A DNA stretch of 64,000 nt from Caldicellulosiruptor obsidiansis OB47 (GCF_000145215.1 NC_014392.1:2116001-2180000); one strand, 5' to 3'. Numbered from the stretch's first letter, positions 17,107 to 26,302 are shown. Made by a program: numbers and translations. The notes: a model not told the origin generated them from the letters alone.

Positions 17107-17865
17107 TCAATCCTTCAAAAACTCAACCGTTTTATCAAGTACTAGTCTTTCCCATTCATACTTGTTAAATGTATGGTCAGCACCTTCAATTTCAATAAAC
17201 TCAGCCCTATCCCCTAAAATCTGTTTATATTTTCTTCCAACCTCGATGAGTACAGCTTGATCATTTGTACCGTGCAAAATCAAAACCTTACCAGGATATC
17301 TCTTTATTTCTTCAAAGAAATCATACTTTTGCAAATCGTGATAAAAATCCTGAGAAAGTAAAAGTCCTCCCAAGTCTATATATCCCTTTTCTTTGATGGT
17401 TGGATTTGTCTCAACAACATTTTTTGCAATCTCTTTCATATTACCTGCAGGCGCCCACAGAACCACCTTGTAAAGTTTTTCTTTATACTCACCAGCAAGA
17501 TAAGAAGATATTGCACCGCCAAGCGAAAGTCCAACTATTGAAATCTTCTGCTTGTCAACAAAATCAAGAGAAAATAGATACTCTAAAATACAGCGTGCAT
17601 CGTCAATCTCACGCGTAACAGTCATATCATAAAACTCTCCGTCTGACTCACCAGAACCCGCAAAGTCAAACCTCACGCTTGCAATCCCATGTTGTTCTAA
17701 AAGCCGCGAGAGTTTTACAAAGATAAAATGTGGTTCCATTTTGTTCCCTGTAAATCCGTGAAATATAGCAACAGCAGGAATTTTCCCCTCGTATTCATCA
17801 GGCATGTGCAAGTAACCTCTTAACACCTGACCTATTTTGTTTTTAATCTCAACATGTTTTTGCAT
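17107..17865 (-). CDS. Alpha/beta-hydrolase, cinnamoyl/feruloyl esterase-like
   Basis: A 252-residue serine hydrolase. The oxyanion region is HGFTGNK, the nucleophile elbow GLSLGG (Ser in IVGLSLGGAISS), the acid is in LHGTNDQAV and the His in GADHTFNK. The order and length fit the cinnamoyl esterase family, which frees ferulate from plant arabinoxylan. No signal sequence is seen, so it would act inside the cell on imported oligosaccharide esters. The gene lies 18 bases after a LacI-type regulator in the same direction, suggesting substrate-controlled expression. The substrate is not proven. Confidence 0.82.
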   Translation of the reverse strand: MQKHVEIKNKIGQVLRGYLHMPDEYEGKIPAVAIFHGFTGNKMEPHFIFVKLSRLLEQHGIASVRFDFAGSGESDGEFYDMTVTREIDDARCILEYLFSLDFVDKQKISIVGLSLGGAISSYLAGEYKEKLYKVVLWAPAGNMKEIAKNVVETNPTIKEKGYIDLGGLLLSQDFYHDLQKYDFFEEIKRYPGKVLILHGTNDQAVLIEVGRKYKQILGDRAEFIEIEGADHTFNKYEWERLVLDKTVEFLKD

Positions 17866-17883
17866 TCAAAATCCCCCTTGTCT

Positions 17884-18897
17884 TTATATTGCTCTGCAGG
17901 TTTCTCCCTCAATAATTGAGTGCTGAACAATCAATCTTTTGTATGTCTTGTACGGCTCTTCAAGCTCTTTTATTAGCATTTCAGCAGCATAATATCCTAA
18001 ATAAAATACATTGGTATTGACAGTGGTCAGCCTTGGTGAGGATAACTTCGAAAAAATGGATTCATTGAAGCCTATGACAGACACATCATACCCTACTTTT
18101 AAATCAAGTTCCCTGCATGCTCTAATTAGTGCATATGCAACAACCTCATCAATACAAACAATAGCTGTTGGCCTGTTAGGAAGCATCAACATCTGCTTTG
18201 CCTTTTCATACGAGCTTTGCTCATCAAACTCAGTAAACATAATATATTGGTTCTCAACTGGAATTTTGTATTTGGCAAGAGCACTTTTGTAACCCGAAAG
18301 CCTATCTTGAGTCAAAACAAGATTTTCCATTCCACCCAGAAAACCTATTCGAGTATGTCCAAGCCGAATTAGATACTCTGTTGCATCAAACGCAGCCTTT
18401 TTATTGTCGTTGTCAACCCAGTTTACATAGTCTTTGTCCTTGTCAGGCGACCCTATCAGCACAAAAGGAAATTTTAGATTTCGCAAGTATTTTATTGCAT
18501 AGTCGTTTATACGTGACGTCAAAAGTATAAACCCATCAACTTTCTTGCTTTTTATCAGCCTCTCTAAACTCTCCTTTTCCTTTTCTGGAGGTACAATCGA
18601 AAGTACTATTTCATATTCAGTGTTGTTTATATAACTGCAGATACCAGAAACAACCTGGTCAAAAAATGTAGATGTTAACGCTTGCTCAAGCTTTCTTGGC
18701 ATAAAAATGCCCACCGAATAAGCCTTCTTCATAACAAGACTTTTCGCACTTGCATTCGGAATATATCCAAGTTTTTCTATAGCTTCCATCACCCTCTTGG
18801 TGGTCTCAGGAGAAATCTTTGCTTTACCAGACAACACTCTTGATACCGTGGAAGGTGAAACACCTGCTTCTCTCGCTATGTCTTTAATTGTTACCAT
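17884..18897 (-). CDS. LacI-family transcriptional regulator
   Basis: A 337-residue repressor. The HTH is at residues 1-24 (TIKDIAREAGVSPSTVSRVL) with hinge helix IPNASAKSL. A periplasmic-binding-protein-like sensor domain follows, with IGFLGG and the late motif DVSVIGFNES. It is cotranscribed with the esterase gene. The effector is likely a sugar, unknown. GGATGAGAG precedes ATG 18897. Confidence 0.92.
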   Translation of the reverse strand: MVTIKDIAREAGVSPSTVSRVLSGKAKISPETTKRVMEAIEKLGYIPNASAKSLVMKKAYSVGIFMPRKLEQALTSTFFDQVVSGICSYINNTEYEIVLSIVPPEKEKESLERLIKSKKVDGFILLTSRINDYAIKYLRNLKFPFVLIGSPDKDKDYVNWVDNDNKKAAFDATEYLIRLGHTRIGFLGGMENLVLTQDRLSGYKSALAKYKIPVENQYIMFTEFDEQSSYEKAKQMLMLPNRPTAIVCIDEVVAYALIRACRELDLKVGYDVSVIGFNESIFSKLSSPRLTTVNTNVFYLGYYAAEMLIKELEEPYKTYKRLIVQHSIIEGETCRAI

Positions 18898-19003
18898 CTT
18901 ACTCTCATCCCAACTTTTTTTGCATTTCTTTTCTTAAAGATTAATTTTAATAATACCAGATATTTGGAAAAATTGCAAATTATCCTGAAAAGTTTGATTA
19001 GTT

Positions 19004-19918
19004 TCAACTATCAGAAGATTTTATCTTAGGCAAAGTCATCTCAAGCACAAAATGATTATCCCCGGTTGAATATGTCAGCAGATATGTACCCTCAGGATAA
19101 TATAGCACAAATTTATTTTTGAGAATATTCATCACTTCTTCAATCTTCTCATAGTTCTTTATGACATCATTGTAATATATTCTTATATTCAGCATCCCTG
19201 ATAATTCAAATATCGAAATCTGTATCACACTTTTAATTGGAAGCTGCCGCTGTGAACAACCAGTAAAGAGTTTTGCAATAAAACCCAGTGTCCCGTGAAG
19301 TACAAATATTTCCTTCAAACTATCGTCGTGAAAATTTACAACTATTTCAAAATTATTATTCAGTGAATAAACACAGCCAGAAAGAATTGTTTGAAACAAC
19401 GTCACCTCATACCAAAGCGGAACAAATATACGATTTGAATACCCGCTTGCCTCTAAGGTATCTAAAAGTGATTTTGCAAGTCCCTCAATCTCCTTTTGCT
19501 CTTTTTCAGTTGCTATTGAATATATTAGCTGGATGTTTCTTATAAGTATCTCCTTATAGTCAGAAATAAATTGATTTTCAATTTTCTCTTGGTTTTTTAA
19601 CAAATAAATTTTATTCTGTATTGAATGTATAGCATTCTCAAATTTTGTATTATTTTCGACGCTAATTTCAAAGTTATCTTCTAATACTCTTAAAATATCT
19701 TCTATTTTTTTAACCCGGGCACTAAATTCATTTATAATAGGTGAAATTCCAAAAATATATCCTGAAACTATAATCAAACTCAAACTTGTACAGATTAAAA
19801 TCCATGAAATTGTATTATATGTATGAGTTTGAAACTGAATATACAAAGCCAGACCAAAAAATAGCAACAGTTCAGTAAATGTGACTATCCAATATACCTT
19901 GCTAAACTTTTCTCTCAT
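19004..19918 (-). CDS. Unknown membrane protein with coiled coil and kinase-like C-terminus
   Basis: About 304 residues from ATG 19918. Two membrane helices lie near the start (TELLLFFGLALYIQF and ILICTSLSLIIVSGYIF), then a charged coiled-coil (about 70-140). A mixed alpha/beta region of about 150 residues follows whose layout recalls the end of a sensor histidine kinase. No H-box His or GxG ATP-binding motifs are visible, so enzyme activity is not claimed. The TTG at 20014 lacks a ribosome site. It stands alone between a LacI unit and a dehydrogenase gene. Confidence 0.65.
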   Translation of the reverse strand: MREKFSKVYWIVTFTELLLFFGLALYIQFQTHTYNTISWILICTSLSLIIVSGYIFGISPIINEFSARVKKIEDILRVLEDNFEISVENNTKFENAIHSIQNKIYLLKNQEKIENQFISDYKEILIRNIQLIYSIATEKEQKEIEGLAKSLLDTLEASGYSNRIFVPLWYEVTLFQTILSGCVYSLNNNFEIVVNFHDDSLKEIFVLHGTLGFIAKLFTGCSQRQLPIKSVIQISIFELSGMLNIRIYYNDVIKNYEKIEEVMNILKNKFVLYYPEGTYLLTYSTGDNHFVLEMTLPKIKSSDS

Positions 19919-20086
19919 AACCTTTTCACCAACTGCCAATTCCTTTCTTGTATTCTTTAAAATATATATCCATATTTTTGATGTATATGCGCAAAAAGTT
20001 AACTTTCTTAACAAAACTACCTGTATGTTAATTCAATTTTAATATTATTAAAGCCATATTAGCAACTACTTTTTAATTGTAAAATT

Positions 20087-21304
20087 TCACAAAAATTTAA
20101 ACACAACTTTTATACTCTTTTCACTCCCCTTTGATGAGGCAACTTCAATGGCTTTTTGATAATCTTCAAGTTTAAAATAATGAGTAATTAATTTTTCATA
20201 TGGAATTTTGTGCTGTTGAATAAGGCTCAGTGCAAGCTGATACGTAGACATCCTGTATTCATTTATATTTTCTGTACTGTAACAGTAAGCACCCTTGACA
20301 TTCAGTTCTTTGAACCAAATTGGGGTCAGATCAACCTTTTCTATAACCGATGCAAGCCCTACAAGAATATAGCTTCCTCGCTGTTTTGTAAGCCACATAC
20401 CATCTCTAATTGTCTTTTTTGACCCTACACAATCAAATACTTTGTCAAACCCACCAAGCAACACCTTATCACCAATCATTGGTCGAAAAACTTTGGCTTG
20501 GACTACCTTAGCAAGGTCATCTAAATACCCTTCCCTTGGCTTTACAACTCTGTTTGCACCAAACTCTAATGCCAGATCTGCTTGAAAATCATATTTTGCA
20601 ATCACAGTAATATCTGCGTTGCTTCCAAGTTTTCTCAGGCTCCAGACAACCAAAAGACCAATTATACCAGCTCCATAAACCAAAATCTTTTCGCTATTCT
20701 TCGGAAAATTTCTTACAACAGGATGAAGTGCTGATGCTAATGGGTCGACAAGTATTGCCTCTTGGTCCTTAACAGTATCAGGGACCTTTATAACCTGCGA
20801 CCTGTGCGCAACAAAATATTCTCCCCACGACCCTCCTGTTGTACTGCACGCTCCCATAATTGTACCAGGTGAAAGCTTTCCTTCTGTTATGTTAAGGCAG
20901 GTAGAAAACTCCTCTTCCTGACAGGACGGACATCTTGGAAGTTCGCGCGCATCACAATCAAGCACAGGGTCAACAATGACTCTGTCACCTATTTCAAACT
21001 CGGAAACAGCTTTGCCTTTTTCAACTATCACTCCAATATTCTCGTGCCCTATGACAAAAGGAAATGAAGCAAAAGGTGAGGTAGAAGGTGAATCATGTAA
21101 AAATATAAGATTCAAATCAGAACCGCAAATTCCTGCATATGTAGTTTTTATCTTTACATAGTTTTCTGAAGGAAGTTCAGGTTCAGGAATGTCCTTCAAT
21201 TGAATACATGAAAATCTATTGTAAAAAAACTTCTTGGAGATTTTACCAAGCAAAAGAGTTCTTATGTACTTTGCAACATTTGCATCAAACACAACTGCTT
21301 TCAT
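20087..21304 (-). CDS. Zinc-dependent MDR-family alcohol dehydrogenase
   Basis: A 405-residue medium-chain dehydrogenase/reductase. The catalytic-zinc Cys is in YAGICGSDL and the His-Glu in VIGHENIGV. A variant structural-zinc loop has CPSC and a later Cys. The NAD(P)-binding GAGIIGLLVVW is at about 210-220. It is longer than typical 340-350 residue members, mainly through an N-terminal insert and the cysteine loop. The substrate is unknown. It lies downstream of kbl, but a terminator separates them, so a threonine dehydrogenase role is only a possibility. AAAGGAG precedes ATG 21304. Confidence 0.8.
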   Translation of the reverse strand: MKAVVFDANVAKYIRTLLLGKISKKFFYNRFSCIQLKDIPEPELPSENYVKIKTTYAGICGSDLNLIFLHDSPSTSPFASFPFVIGHENIGVIVEKGKAVSEFEIGDRVIVDPVLDCDARELPRCPSCQEEEFSTCLNITEGKLSPGTIMGACSTTGGSWGEYFVAHRSQVIKVPDTVKDQEAILVDPLASALHPVVRNFPKNSEKILVYGAGIIGLLVVWSLRKLGSNADITVIAKYDFQADLALEFGANRVVKPREGYLDDLAKVVQAKVFRPMIGDKVLLGGFDKVFDCVGSKKTIRDGMWLTKQRGSYILVGLASVIEKVDLTPIWFKELNVKGAYCYSTENINEYRMSTYQLALSLIQQHKIPYEKLITHYFKLEDYQKAIEVASSKGSEKSIKVVFKFL

Positions 21305-21324
21305 TCTTCAAATCTCCTTTCATT

Positions 21325-21346
21325 TTATTAAGAATTTATTAAGAAT
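21325..21346. repeat. 11-bp perfect tandem duplication
   Basis: TTATTAAGAAT occurs twice in direct succession, in the gap upstream of the dehydrogenase gene. Confidence 0.85.
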
Positions 21347-21361
21347 TTGTCTAAAAACTTT

Positions 21362-21396
21362 AAGAGGCTGCACTCTTTTTGTAGCAGCCCCTTCTT
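21362..21396 (-). terminator. Terminator of the thioesterase-fhs-kbl operon
   Basis: GGCTGC pairs with GCAGCC around a 12-base loop, with extra A/T pairs outside. The minus strand then reads TTAAAGTTTTT. Confidence 0.65.
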
Positions 21397-21400
21397 TAGA

Positions 21401-21424
21401 TGAATCTACTAATGAATCTACTAA
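21401..21424. repeat. 12-bp perfect tandem duplication
   Basis: TGAATCTACTAA occurs twice head to tail, directly after the kbl stop codon. Confidence 0.85.
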
Positions 21425-21427
21425 TAT

Positions 21428-22678
21428 TTAAATTATACCGTATTTTTTGCCCAAGTGTTCAAGAACATCTAATGTTCTGTCAAGATGCTCTTTTGTATGC
21501 CCAGCTGTAAGTGAAATTCTAATCCTTGAAAGCCTTCGCGGTACTGCAGGATAAAATACTGGATTTACATATATTCCTGCTTCATGAAGCTCTCTGCACA
21601 TCTCTTTTACCTTATAATCATCTCCTATAATTATTGGGAAGATAGCTGTTTGCTGATTGCCAAGGTTAAAGCCGAGCTTTAAAAGGTTTTCCCTAAAATA
21701 CCTGATGTTGTCCCAAAGTCTTTGACGAAGCTCTGGTTCTTCCTCAATAACATTTAACGCTTCAATTAAAGAAGCTGTTGCCTGGGGTGTTGGTGCTGTT
21801 GAGAACATATATGCTCTTGAATAAAAGTGCAGGTAGTTTACAAGCTCTTTATTGGTGGCGATAAATCCACCGACAGCGCCAAGTGCCTTGGATAAAGTCC
21901 CTGCAACTATATCAACCTTGCCTTCCACGTTGCAATGTTCAGGTGTTCCTCTTCCATTTTTGCCAATCACACCTGTAGCATGAGCCTCATCAACCATGAC
22001 AAACGCGCCATAGGCATGTGCAATTTCAACAATCTGGTCAAGCGGAGCAATGTCACCATCCATTGAATACACACCATCAACTATTACAAGTTTTGTGTTG
22101 TACTTGTCTTTAACCTTCTTCAGAACTTTTTCAAGAGAATCCATGTTATTGTGTCTGAAAAACTCTATATTGGTGTTTCTACACCCATCAATTATGCTTG
22201 CGTGCACATACATGTCAAGTATAGCAACGTCCTTTTCATGCAAAATTGCTGAAATTGTCCCCAAATTTGAACCATAACCACTTGTGTAAATGAGAGCATC
22301 TTCGCACCCTTTAAACTTTGCAAGCTTTTTTTCAAGTTCCACATGAATGTCAAGTGTTCCACCAAGAAGTGGCACAGACCCTGCACCAGTTCCGTACTTT
22401 TTGACAGCTTCAATCCCTGCTTTAATTGTTCTTGGATGTTTTGTAAGGTTGAGATAATCGTTTGATGCAAGGTTTATCATCTCTTTAACCTGTCCTGTAT
22501 AGTGGTCAATAATCTTCATAGTCGGACCTGACCCTGTGAGTGAAACTCTTCTGTATTGATAATGTCTTCTTCTGACATAGTCTTCTTTATATTCCCAGAA
22601 CTCCTTTGCAAGCTCCATGATATTTTTATCTTCACTCTTCATAAAATCTGCAAGCGAAAATTTTGTTGTATCAATCAT
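21428..22678 (-). CDS. kbl: Glycine C-acetyltransferase / 8-amino-7-oxononanoate synthase family
   Basis: A PLP-dependent alpha-oxoamine synthase, 416 residues. The PLP Lys is in GTLSKALGAVGGF, the cofactor Asp/His region is MVDEAHATG, and GYGSNLGTISAIL and YMFSTAPTPQA are conserved. The best fit is 2-amino-3-ketobutyrate CoA ligase (Kbl), which makes glycine and acetyl-CoA, but biotin-type KAPA synthases share these motifs. The fhs gene just upstream favours glycine/one-carbon metabolism. GGGAGG eight bases ahead sets the start at ATG 22678 rather than 22714. Confidence 0.82.
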   Translation of the reverse strand: MIDTTKFSLADFMKSEDKNIMELAKEFWEYKEDYVRRRHYQYRRVSLTGSGPTMKIIDHYTGQVKEMINLASNDYLNLTKHPRTIKAGIEAVKKYGTGAGSVPLLGGTLDIHVELEKKLAKFKGCEDALIYTSGYGSNLGTISAILHEKDVAILDMYVHASIIDGCRNTNIEFFRHNNMDSLEKVLKKVKDKYNTKLVIVDGVYSMDGDIAPLDQIVEIAHAYGAFVMVDEAHATGVIGKNGRGTPEHCNVEGKVDIVAGTLSKALGAVGGFIATNKELVNYLHFYSRAYMFSTAPTPQATASLIEALNVIEEEPELRQRLWDNIRYFRENLLKLGFNLGNQQTAIFPIIIGDDYKVKEMCRELHEAGIYVNPVFYPAVPRRLSRIRISLTAGHTKEHLDRTLDVLEHLGKKYGII

Positions 22679-22736
22679 ACTTTTCAACCTCCCTTTGAAC
22701 ACATTTTTGTGCACATGTATAGTCTAAAAAAAGAAC

Positions 22737-24398
22737 TTACTTAAAAATGGGATTTCCGCTACTGTCAATGTCAAGATGAAGAGCAGCAAAGTCTTTACCA
22801 AGTCCTGGCATTGCTATAATATCACCACACATTACAACTATAAAACCAGCTCCATTTTTTATCTCTATATCTGTAACATTTAGAACAAAATCCTTTGGTC
22901 TTCCAAGCGCTTTCGGATCATCAGAAAGCGAATACTGAGTTTTTGACATACAAATTGGAAAATGTTCAATCTTGAGATTCTTTATAAGCTCAAGTTTTGA
23001 CAAAGCTACTTTTGAGAACTGTACATCTTTTGCACCATATATGATTGTTGCAACTTTTTTAATTTTCTCTTCAATAGAATCACTATCCTGGTAAACAAAG
23101 TTTACCTTTTTCCTTTTATTACTCACCTCTATAACCTTTTCAGCAAGATCAAGCACACCTTCTGAACCGTCAGCATACGCAGTAGATACTGAAAATTCCA
23201 CACCTTTTTGCTCGCAAAAAGACTTTATAGCTTCAATCTCTTCTTCTGTATCATCCGGAAATTTATTTAAAGTTACCACTGTCTCAAGCCCCATGATTTT
23301 AAGATTTTCAATGTGCTTTTCTAAATTCTCAAGCCCTTTTTGAATAAAGCTTGCACAGCTTTGCAAATTGTTATTTTCTTCAATCTTTGCATGATGTTTC
23401 AGCGCTTTTACTGTCACCACCAACACAGCAGCTTGCGGGTATATCCCAGATTTTCTTGCAACAATATTAATAAATTTTTCTGCTCCCAAATCAGAACCAA
23501 AACCTGCCTCAACAACAACATAATCAGAAAGTTTTTGAGCAATTCTTGTTGCAACAATGCTGTTTGTTCCATGCGCAATATTTGCAAAAGGACCACCATG
23601 AACTATCGCTGCAGTATTTTCAGACGTTTGAACAAGATTTGGCTTTAATGCATCTTTCAGCAAAAGTGCCATACTACCTTGGACATTTAAATCCTTTGCA
23701 TATACAGGCTTTTTATCATAGGTAAAACCTACCAAGATATTCCCAAGTTTCTCTTTTAACTCTTCATAATTCATTGAAAGGCACAGAATTGCCATCACTT
23801 CAGAAGCAACAGAGATCACAAAACCATCTTCTCTTATAGCACCCTTCTGGTCATTCGAAAGCCCAACTATGATGTGCCGAAGACTTCTATCATTCATATC
23901 TATTGCTCTTTTTATGGTTATAGATTTTGGATTTATTCCAAGACTATTTCCATGATAAATGTGGTTGTCAATAGCAGCGCAAAGAAGATTGTTTGCAGAG
24001 GTCACAGCATGAATATCTCCTGTAAAGTGAAGATTTATATCAATTGAGGGCAAAATCTCACAAGCACCGCCACCTGTTGCCCCACCTTTCAAACCTAAAA
24101 ACGGTCCTAAGGAAGGTTCTCTTAAAGTAACAATAGACTTAAACCCCAGCCTGTTTATTGCCATAGAAAGACCAATCGCAGTTGTTGTCTTCCCCTCCCC
24201 AAAAGGTGTTGGGTTAATAGATGTCACCAGAATAACTTTTCCATCTTCTTTGTCTGCTCTTTTGTTGAGCACATCTAAACTGATTTTTGCCTTGTACTTT
24301 CCATAAAGCTCAATGTCATCATCGTCAAGTCCTATTTTCTCTGCAATTTTGGATATAGGCTCAAGGGTGGTCTGCTGCACTCTTGATATGCTTTTCAT
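22737..24398 (-). CDS. fhs: Formate-tetrahydrofolate ligase
   Basis: This enzyme activates formate with ATP and tetrahydrofolate to 10-formyl-THF, the entry to one-carbon metabolism. The complete 553-residue protein shows the P-loop TPFGEGKTTTAIG, EPSLGPFLGLKGGATGGG, the substrate region LHFTGDIHAVTSANNLL and the conserved VATVRALK-like VVTVKALKHH. The gene starts seven bases after the thioesterase stop and kbl starts 58 bases after its own stop, so the three form an operon. Confidence 0.96.
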   Translation of the reverse strand: MKSISRVQQTTLEPISKIAEKIGLDDDDIELYGKYKAKISLDVLNKRADKEDGKVILVTSINPTPFGEGKTTTAIGLSMAINRLGFKSIVTLREPSLGPFLGLKGGATGGGACEILPSIDINLHFTGDIHAVTSANNLLCAAIDNHIYHGNSLGINPKSITIKRAIDMNDRSLRHIIVGLSNDQKGAIREDGFVISVASEVMAILCLSMNYEELKEKLGNILVGFTYDKKPVYAKDLNVQGSMALLLKDALKPNLVQTSENTAAIVHGGPFANIAHGTNSIVATRIAQKLSDYVVVEAGFGSDLGAEKFINIVARKSGIYPQAAVLVVTVKALKHHAKIEENNNLQSCASFIQKGLENLEKHIENLKIMGLETVVTLNKFPDDTEEEIEAIKSFCEQKGVEFSVSTAYADGSEGVLDLAEKVIEVSNKRKKVNFVYQDSDSIEEKIKKVATIIYGAKDVQFSKVALSKLELIKNLKIEHFPICMSKTQYSLSDDPKALGRPKDFVLNVTDIEIKNGAGFIVVMCGDIIAMPGLGKDFAALHLDIDSSGNPIFK

Positions 24399-24405
24399 AG
24401 GTATT

Positions 24406-24804
24406 TCACCTTACCTTTTGATAGGTTTTGTTTAAAAATCTTTCACGGTCCACAATAAACCTTTCGTGAATACCTTCTCCAATCTTTTCAAAGCTGTCAT
24501 ATGCTTCAACCTTAAATGTCAGTTTTCTGTCTTCAATGGAAATCAACTGAGCAACTGCTTTTACTTTCATTCCCTTTGGGGTTGGTGCTAAGTGCAAAAC
24601 ATCTACTTTGCTTCCAACCGTGGTATAACCTTCTTCCAAGTAGCTCTCTACACAGAGAAGTGCCGCCTTTTCCATCAGCGCTATCATTGACGGAGTTGCA
24701 AAGACATCCAAAAGTCCGCTTTGAAAATGAGAAGCAAGCATGCTATCACTTACCACTTCCTCAATCTCAAATCTGAGTCCAACTTGAAGTTCAGGTTTTT
24801 TCAA
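24406..24804 (-). CDS. Hotdog-fold thioesterase, FlK-like
   Basis: A 133-residue hotdog thioesterase. VFATPSMIALMEKAA and GYTTVGSKVDVLHLAPTP contain the Thr, Glu and His positions used by fluoroacetyl-CoA thioesterase-type enzymes. KVKAVAQLISIEDRKLTF is the conserved core strand. TTG 24804 is chosen because AGGAGGTG sits seven bases ahead; the longer TTG start at 24864 has none. It is first in an operon with fhs and kbl. The natural thioester is unknown, perhaps an acetyl-CoA-like compound. Confidence 0.8.
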   Translation of the reverse strand: MKKPELQVGLRFEIEEVVSDSMLASHFQSGLLDVFATPSMIALMEKAALLCVESYLEEGYTTVGSKVDVLHLAPTPKGMKVKAVAQLISIEDRKLTFKVEAYDSFEKIGEGIHERFIVDRERFLNKTYQKVR

Positions 24805-24893
24805 ATTGATTGCACCTCCTGTGCTTTTGTGATGCCATTTAAAACATGCTGCTTTGGTGCACAATTTTGTTCACAATATACGCTTTAATAAAT

Positions 24894-24922
24894 ATATTAC
24901 TTCTATTTTGTGGAATTGTCAA
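24894..24922 (-). promoter_or_regulatory. Promoter of the thioesterase-fhs-kbl operon
   Basis: On the minus strand TTGACA (24922-24917) and TAATAT (24899-24894) are 17 bases apart, about 90 bases ahead of the TTG start. It is back to back with the tRNA-Ser promoter. Confidence 0.75.
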
Positions 24923-24944
24923 TTATAATATGAAAAAGTTTGAC

Positions 24945-24973
24945 TTGAAAATGCTGATAAGATGAATTATAAT
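24945..24973 (+). promoter_or_regulatory. Promoter of tRNA-Ser
   Basis: TTGAAA and TATAAT with a 17-base spacer, ending 23 bases before the tRNA. Confidence 0.78.
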
Positions 24974-24995
24974 TGATTGTGCAAAATAAAAAGGT

Positions 24996-25088
24996 GGAGA
25001 GATGGCCGAGTGGTCGAAGGCACACGACTCGAAATCGTGCGCACCCCCAAAAAGGGTGCCGTGGGTTCGAATCCCACTCTCTCCGCCA
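24996..25088 (+). tRNA. tRNA-Ser (anticodon CGA)
   Basis: A 93-nt class II tRNA with acceptor GGAGAGA/TCTCTCC, anticodon stem CACGA/TCGTG, loop CTCGAAA (anticodon CGA), a long variable arm GCACCC...GGGTGC, T-loop GTTCGAATC, discriminator G and encoded CCA. It reads UCG serine codons. Confidence 0.96.
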
Positions 25089-25114
25089 TTTTTATTTTTA
25101 AGGAGCTGAACATA

Positions 25115-25945
25115 ATGATTGTCCAAATTTTGGCTGTGTCGATTATTGCAGGTTTTATTGGTTCTCTTCTGGGAATTGGTGGTGGGCTTATTATAATCCC
25201 ATTTTTATCAATTGTTTTTAAGTTTAATATGCATCAGGCTGCAGCAGCTGGGCTTGTATCAGTCATTGCAACATCGTCTGGAGCTGCGTCGGCATTTGTC
25301 AAAGATAGACTTACTCATCTTAGAATAGGAATGTTCTTGCAGCTTGCAACAGTTATCGGCGGTGTACTTGGGGCAATCTTGAGTGGTATTTTGCCTACGA
25401 AAATTTTATCGCTCATATTTGGAATTCTTCTTCTATACAATTCATTTTTAATGATAAAAAATAGAAAATCAGATGAAAAGATACAACCTGCCACCTTGCA
25501 AATATCCAAATGGTCAAGGAAATTAAAACTTTATGGAAGTTATTTGGACAAGATTCAAAATAAACAGATAGAATATAGCGCACAAAATATTACAGGCGGC
25601 TTTCTGATGATGACATTGGCAGGGATTTTATCAGGTCTTTTGGGTATTGGCAGTGGTATATTTAAAGTTCTGGCACTTGACACAATAATGAAGCTTCCTT
25701 TTAAAGTTTCAACAGCAACAAGTAATTTTATGATGGGTGTGACTGCACTTGCAAGCATAAGCATATATATTGCAAGAGGAGATATTGTGTTTAACTTATG
25801 TGGCGCCGTTGCAGTAGGTGTTCTTATTGGCTCTACAATTGGTGCACGTGTTATGCCTTACATAAAATCAAGATATCTTAAAATTGCATTTGCTTTGATT
25901 TTAATTTATACAGCTGTTGAAATGATTAGAAAGGGGCTGTTTTAA
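25115..25945 (+). CDS. TauE/SafE-family sulfite/anion exporter-like membrane protein
   Basis: A 276-residue membrane protein with about seven to eight helices in two similar halves. Each half carries the family glycine motif: GFIGSLLGIGGGLIIIP near the start and GILSGLLGIGSGIFKVL near 175. The family moves sulfite, sulfoacetate, taurine-derived or other small anions. AAGGAG ahead of ATG 25115 sets the start; the same frame runs back through tRNA-Ser but that is not coding. A DUF1634 protein follows directly, a common pairing. Confidence 0.88.
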   Translation: MIVQILAVSIIAGFIGSLLGIGGGLIIIPFLSIVFKFNMHQAAAAGLVSVIATSSGAASAFVKDRLTHLRIGMFLQLATVIGGVLGAILSGILPTKILSLIFGILLLYNSFLMIKNRKSDEKIQPATLQISKWSRKLKLYGSYLDKIQNKQIEYSAQNITGGFLMMTLAGILSGLLGIGSGIFKVLALDTIMKLPFKVSTATSNFMMGVTALASISIYIARGDIVFNLCGAVAVGVLIGSTIGARVMPYIKSRYLKIAFALILIYTAVEMIRKGLF

Positions 25946-25946
25946 A

Positions 25947-26246
25947 TTGGATAATAAGAAAACAATGATTTTAGAAGATATTATAAGTTTAGTTTTAAGA
26001 GCTGGAGTATTTCTGAGCATATTTGTTATATGCATAGGGCTTTTTTTGCATATCTTTTTTAATCTTGCTGTAGGGAGTTTGATTATAAAGATAGGACTGT
26101 ATATACTTTTTTTAACTCCTTTTGCACGACTTGTTGTTTCTTTATTTATGTTTTTAATTGAGAAAGACTTGATATACTTTTTTATAACGCTTGCTATAAT
26201 TGTAATTATAATTATAAGCAACTTTATTGCACAGACAAAAATTTGA
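25947..26246 (+). CDS. DUF1634 small membrane protein
   Basis: A 99-residue protein with three hydrophobic helices and the characteristic TPFARLVVSLFMFLIEKDLIY segment of DUF1634. Members are often encoded next to TauE/SafE transporters, as here, and probably assist them; the role is unproven. The TTG start lies one base after the TauE stop and AAGGGG of the preceding gene serves as ribosome site. Confidence 0.82.
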   Translation: MDNKKTMILEDIISLVLRAGVFLSIFVICIGLFLHIFFNLAVGSLIIKIGLYILFLTPFARLVVSLFMFLIEKDLIYFFITLAIIVIIIISNFIAQTKI

Positions 26247-26264
26247 ACTATTTATTAAAACTAT

Positions 26265-26302
26265 AAAACCACGGGACTTTTTATTTTTCCCGTGGTTTTA
26301 CT
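26265..26302 (+). terminator. Terminator of the TauE-DUF1634 unit (possibly bidirectional)
   Basis: AAAACCACGGGA pairs with TCCCGTGGTTTT around an 11-base T-rich loop. A TDT transporter gene converges from the other side. Confidence 0.82.

Noticed and set aside
16808-17110. 100-codon minus-strand ORF overlapping the small two-helix membrane protein
   Set aside because: It uses another frame with no hydrophobic pattern or homology; the two-helix frame is much more protein-like.
19004-19918. Sensor histidine kinase
   Set aside because: No phospho-acceptor His box and no GxG ATP-binding motifs could be seen.
20087-22678. Threonine dehydrogenase plus Kbl pathway from the MDR dehydrogenase and kbl
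   Set aside because: A terminator lies between the genes, the dehydrogenase is about 60 residues too long for typical Tdh, and its substrate residues could not be matched.
24977-25114. N-terminal extension of the TauE/SafE protein upstream of ATG 25115
   Set aside because: The open frame runs through the tRNA-Ser gene; the ribosome-binding site and homology support ATG 25115.
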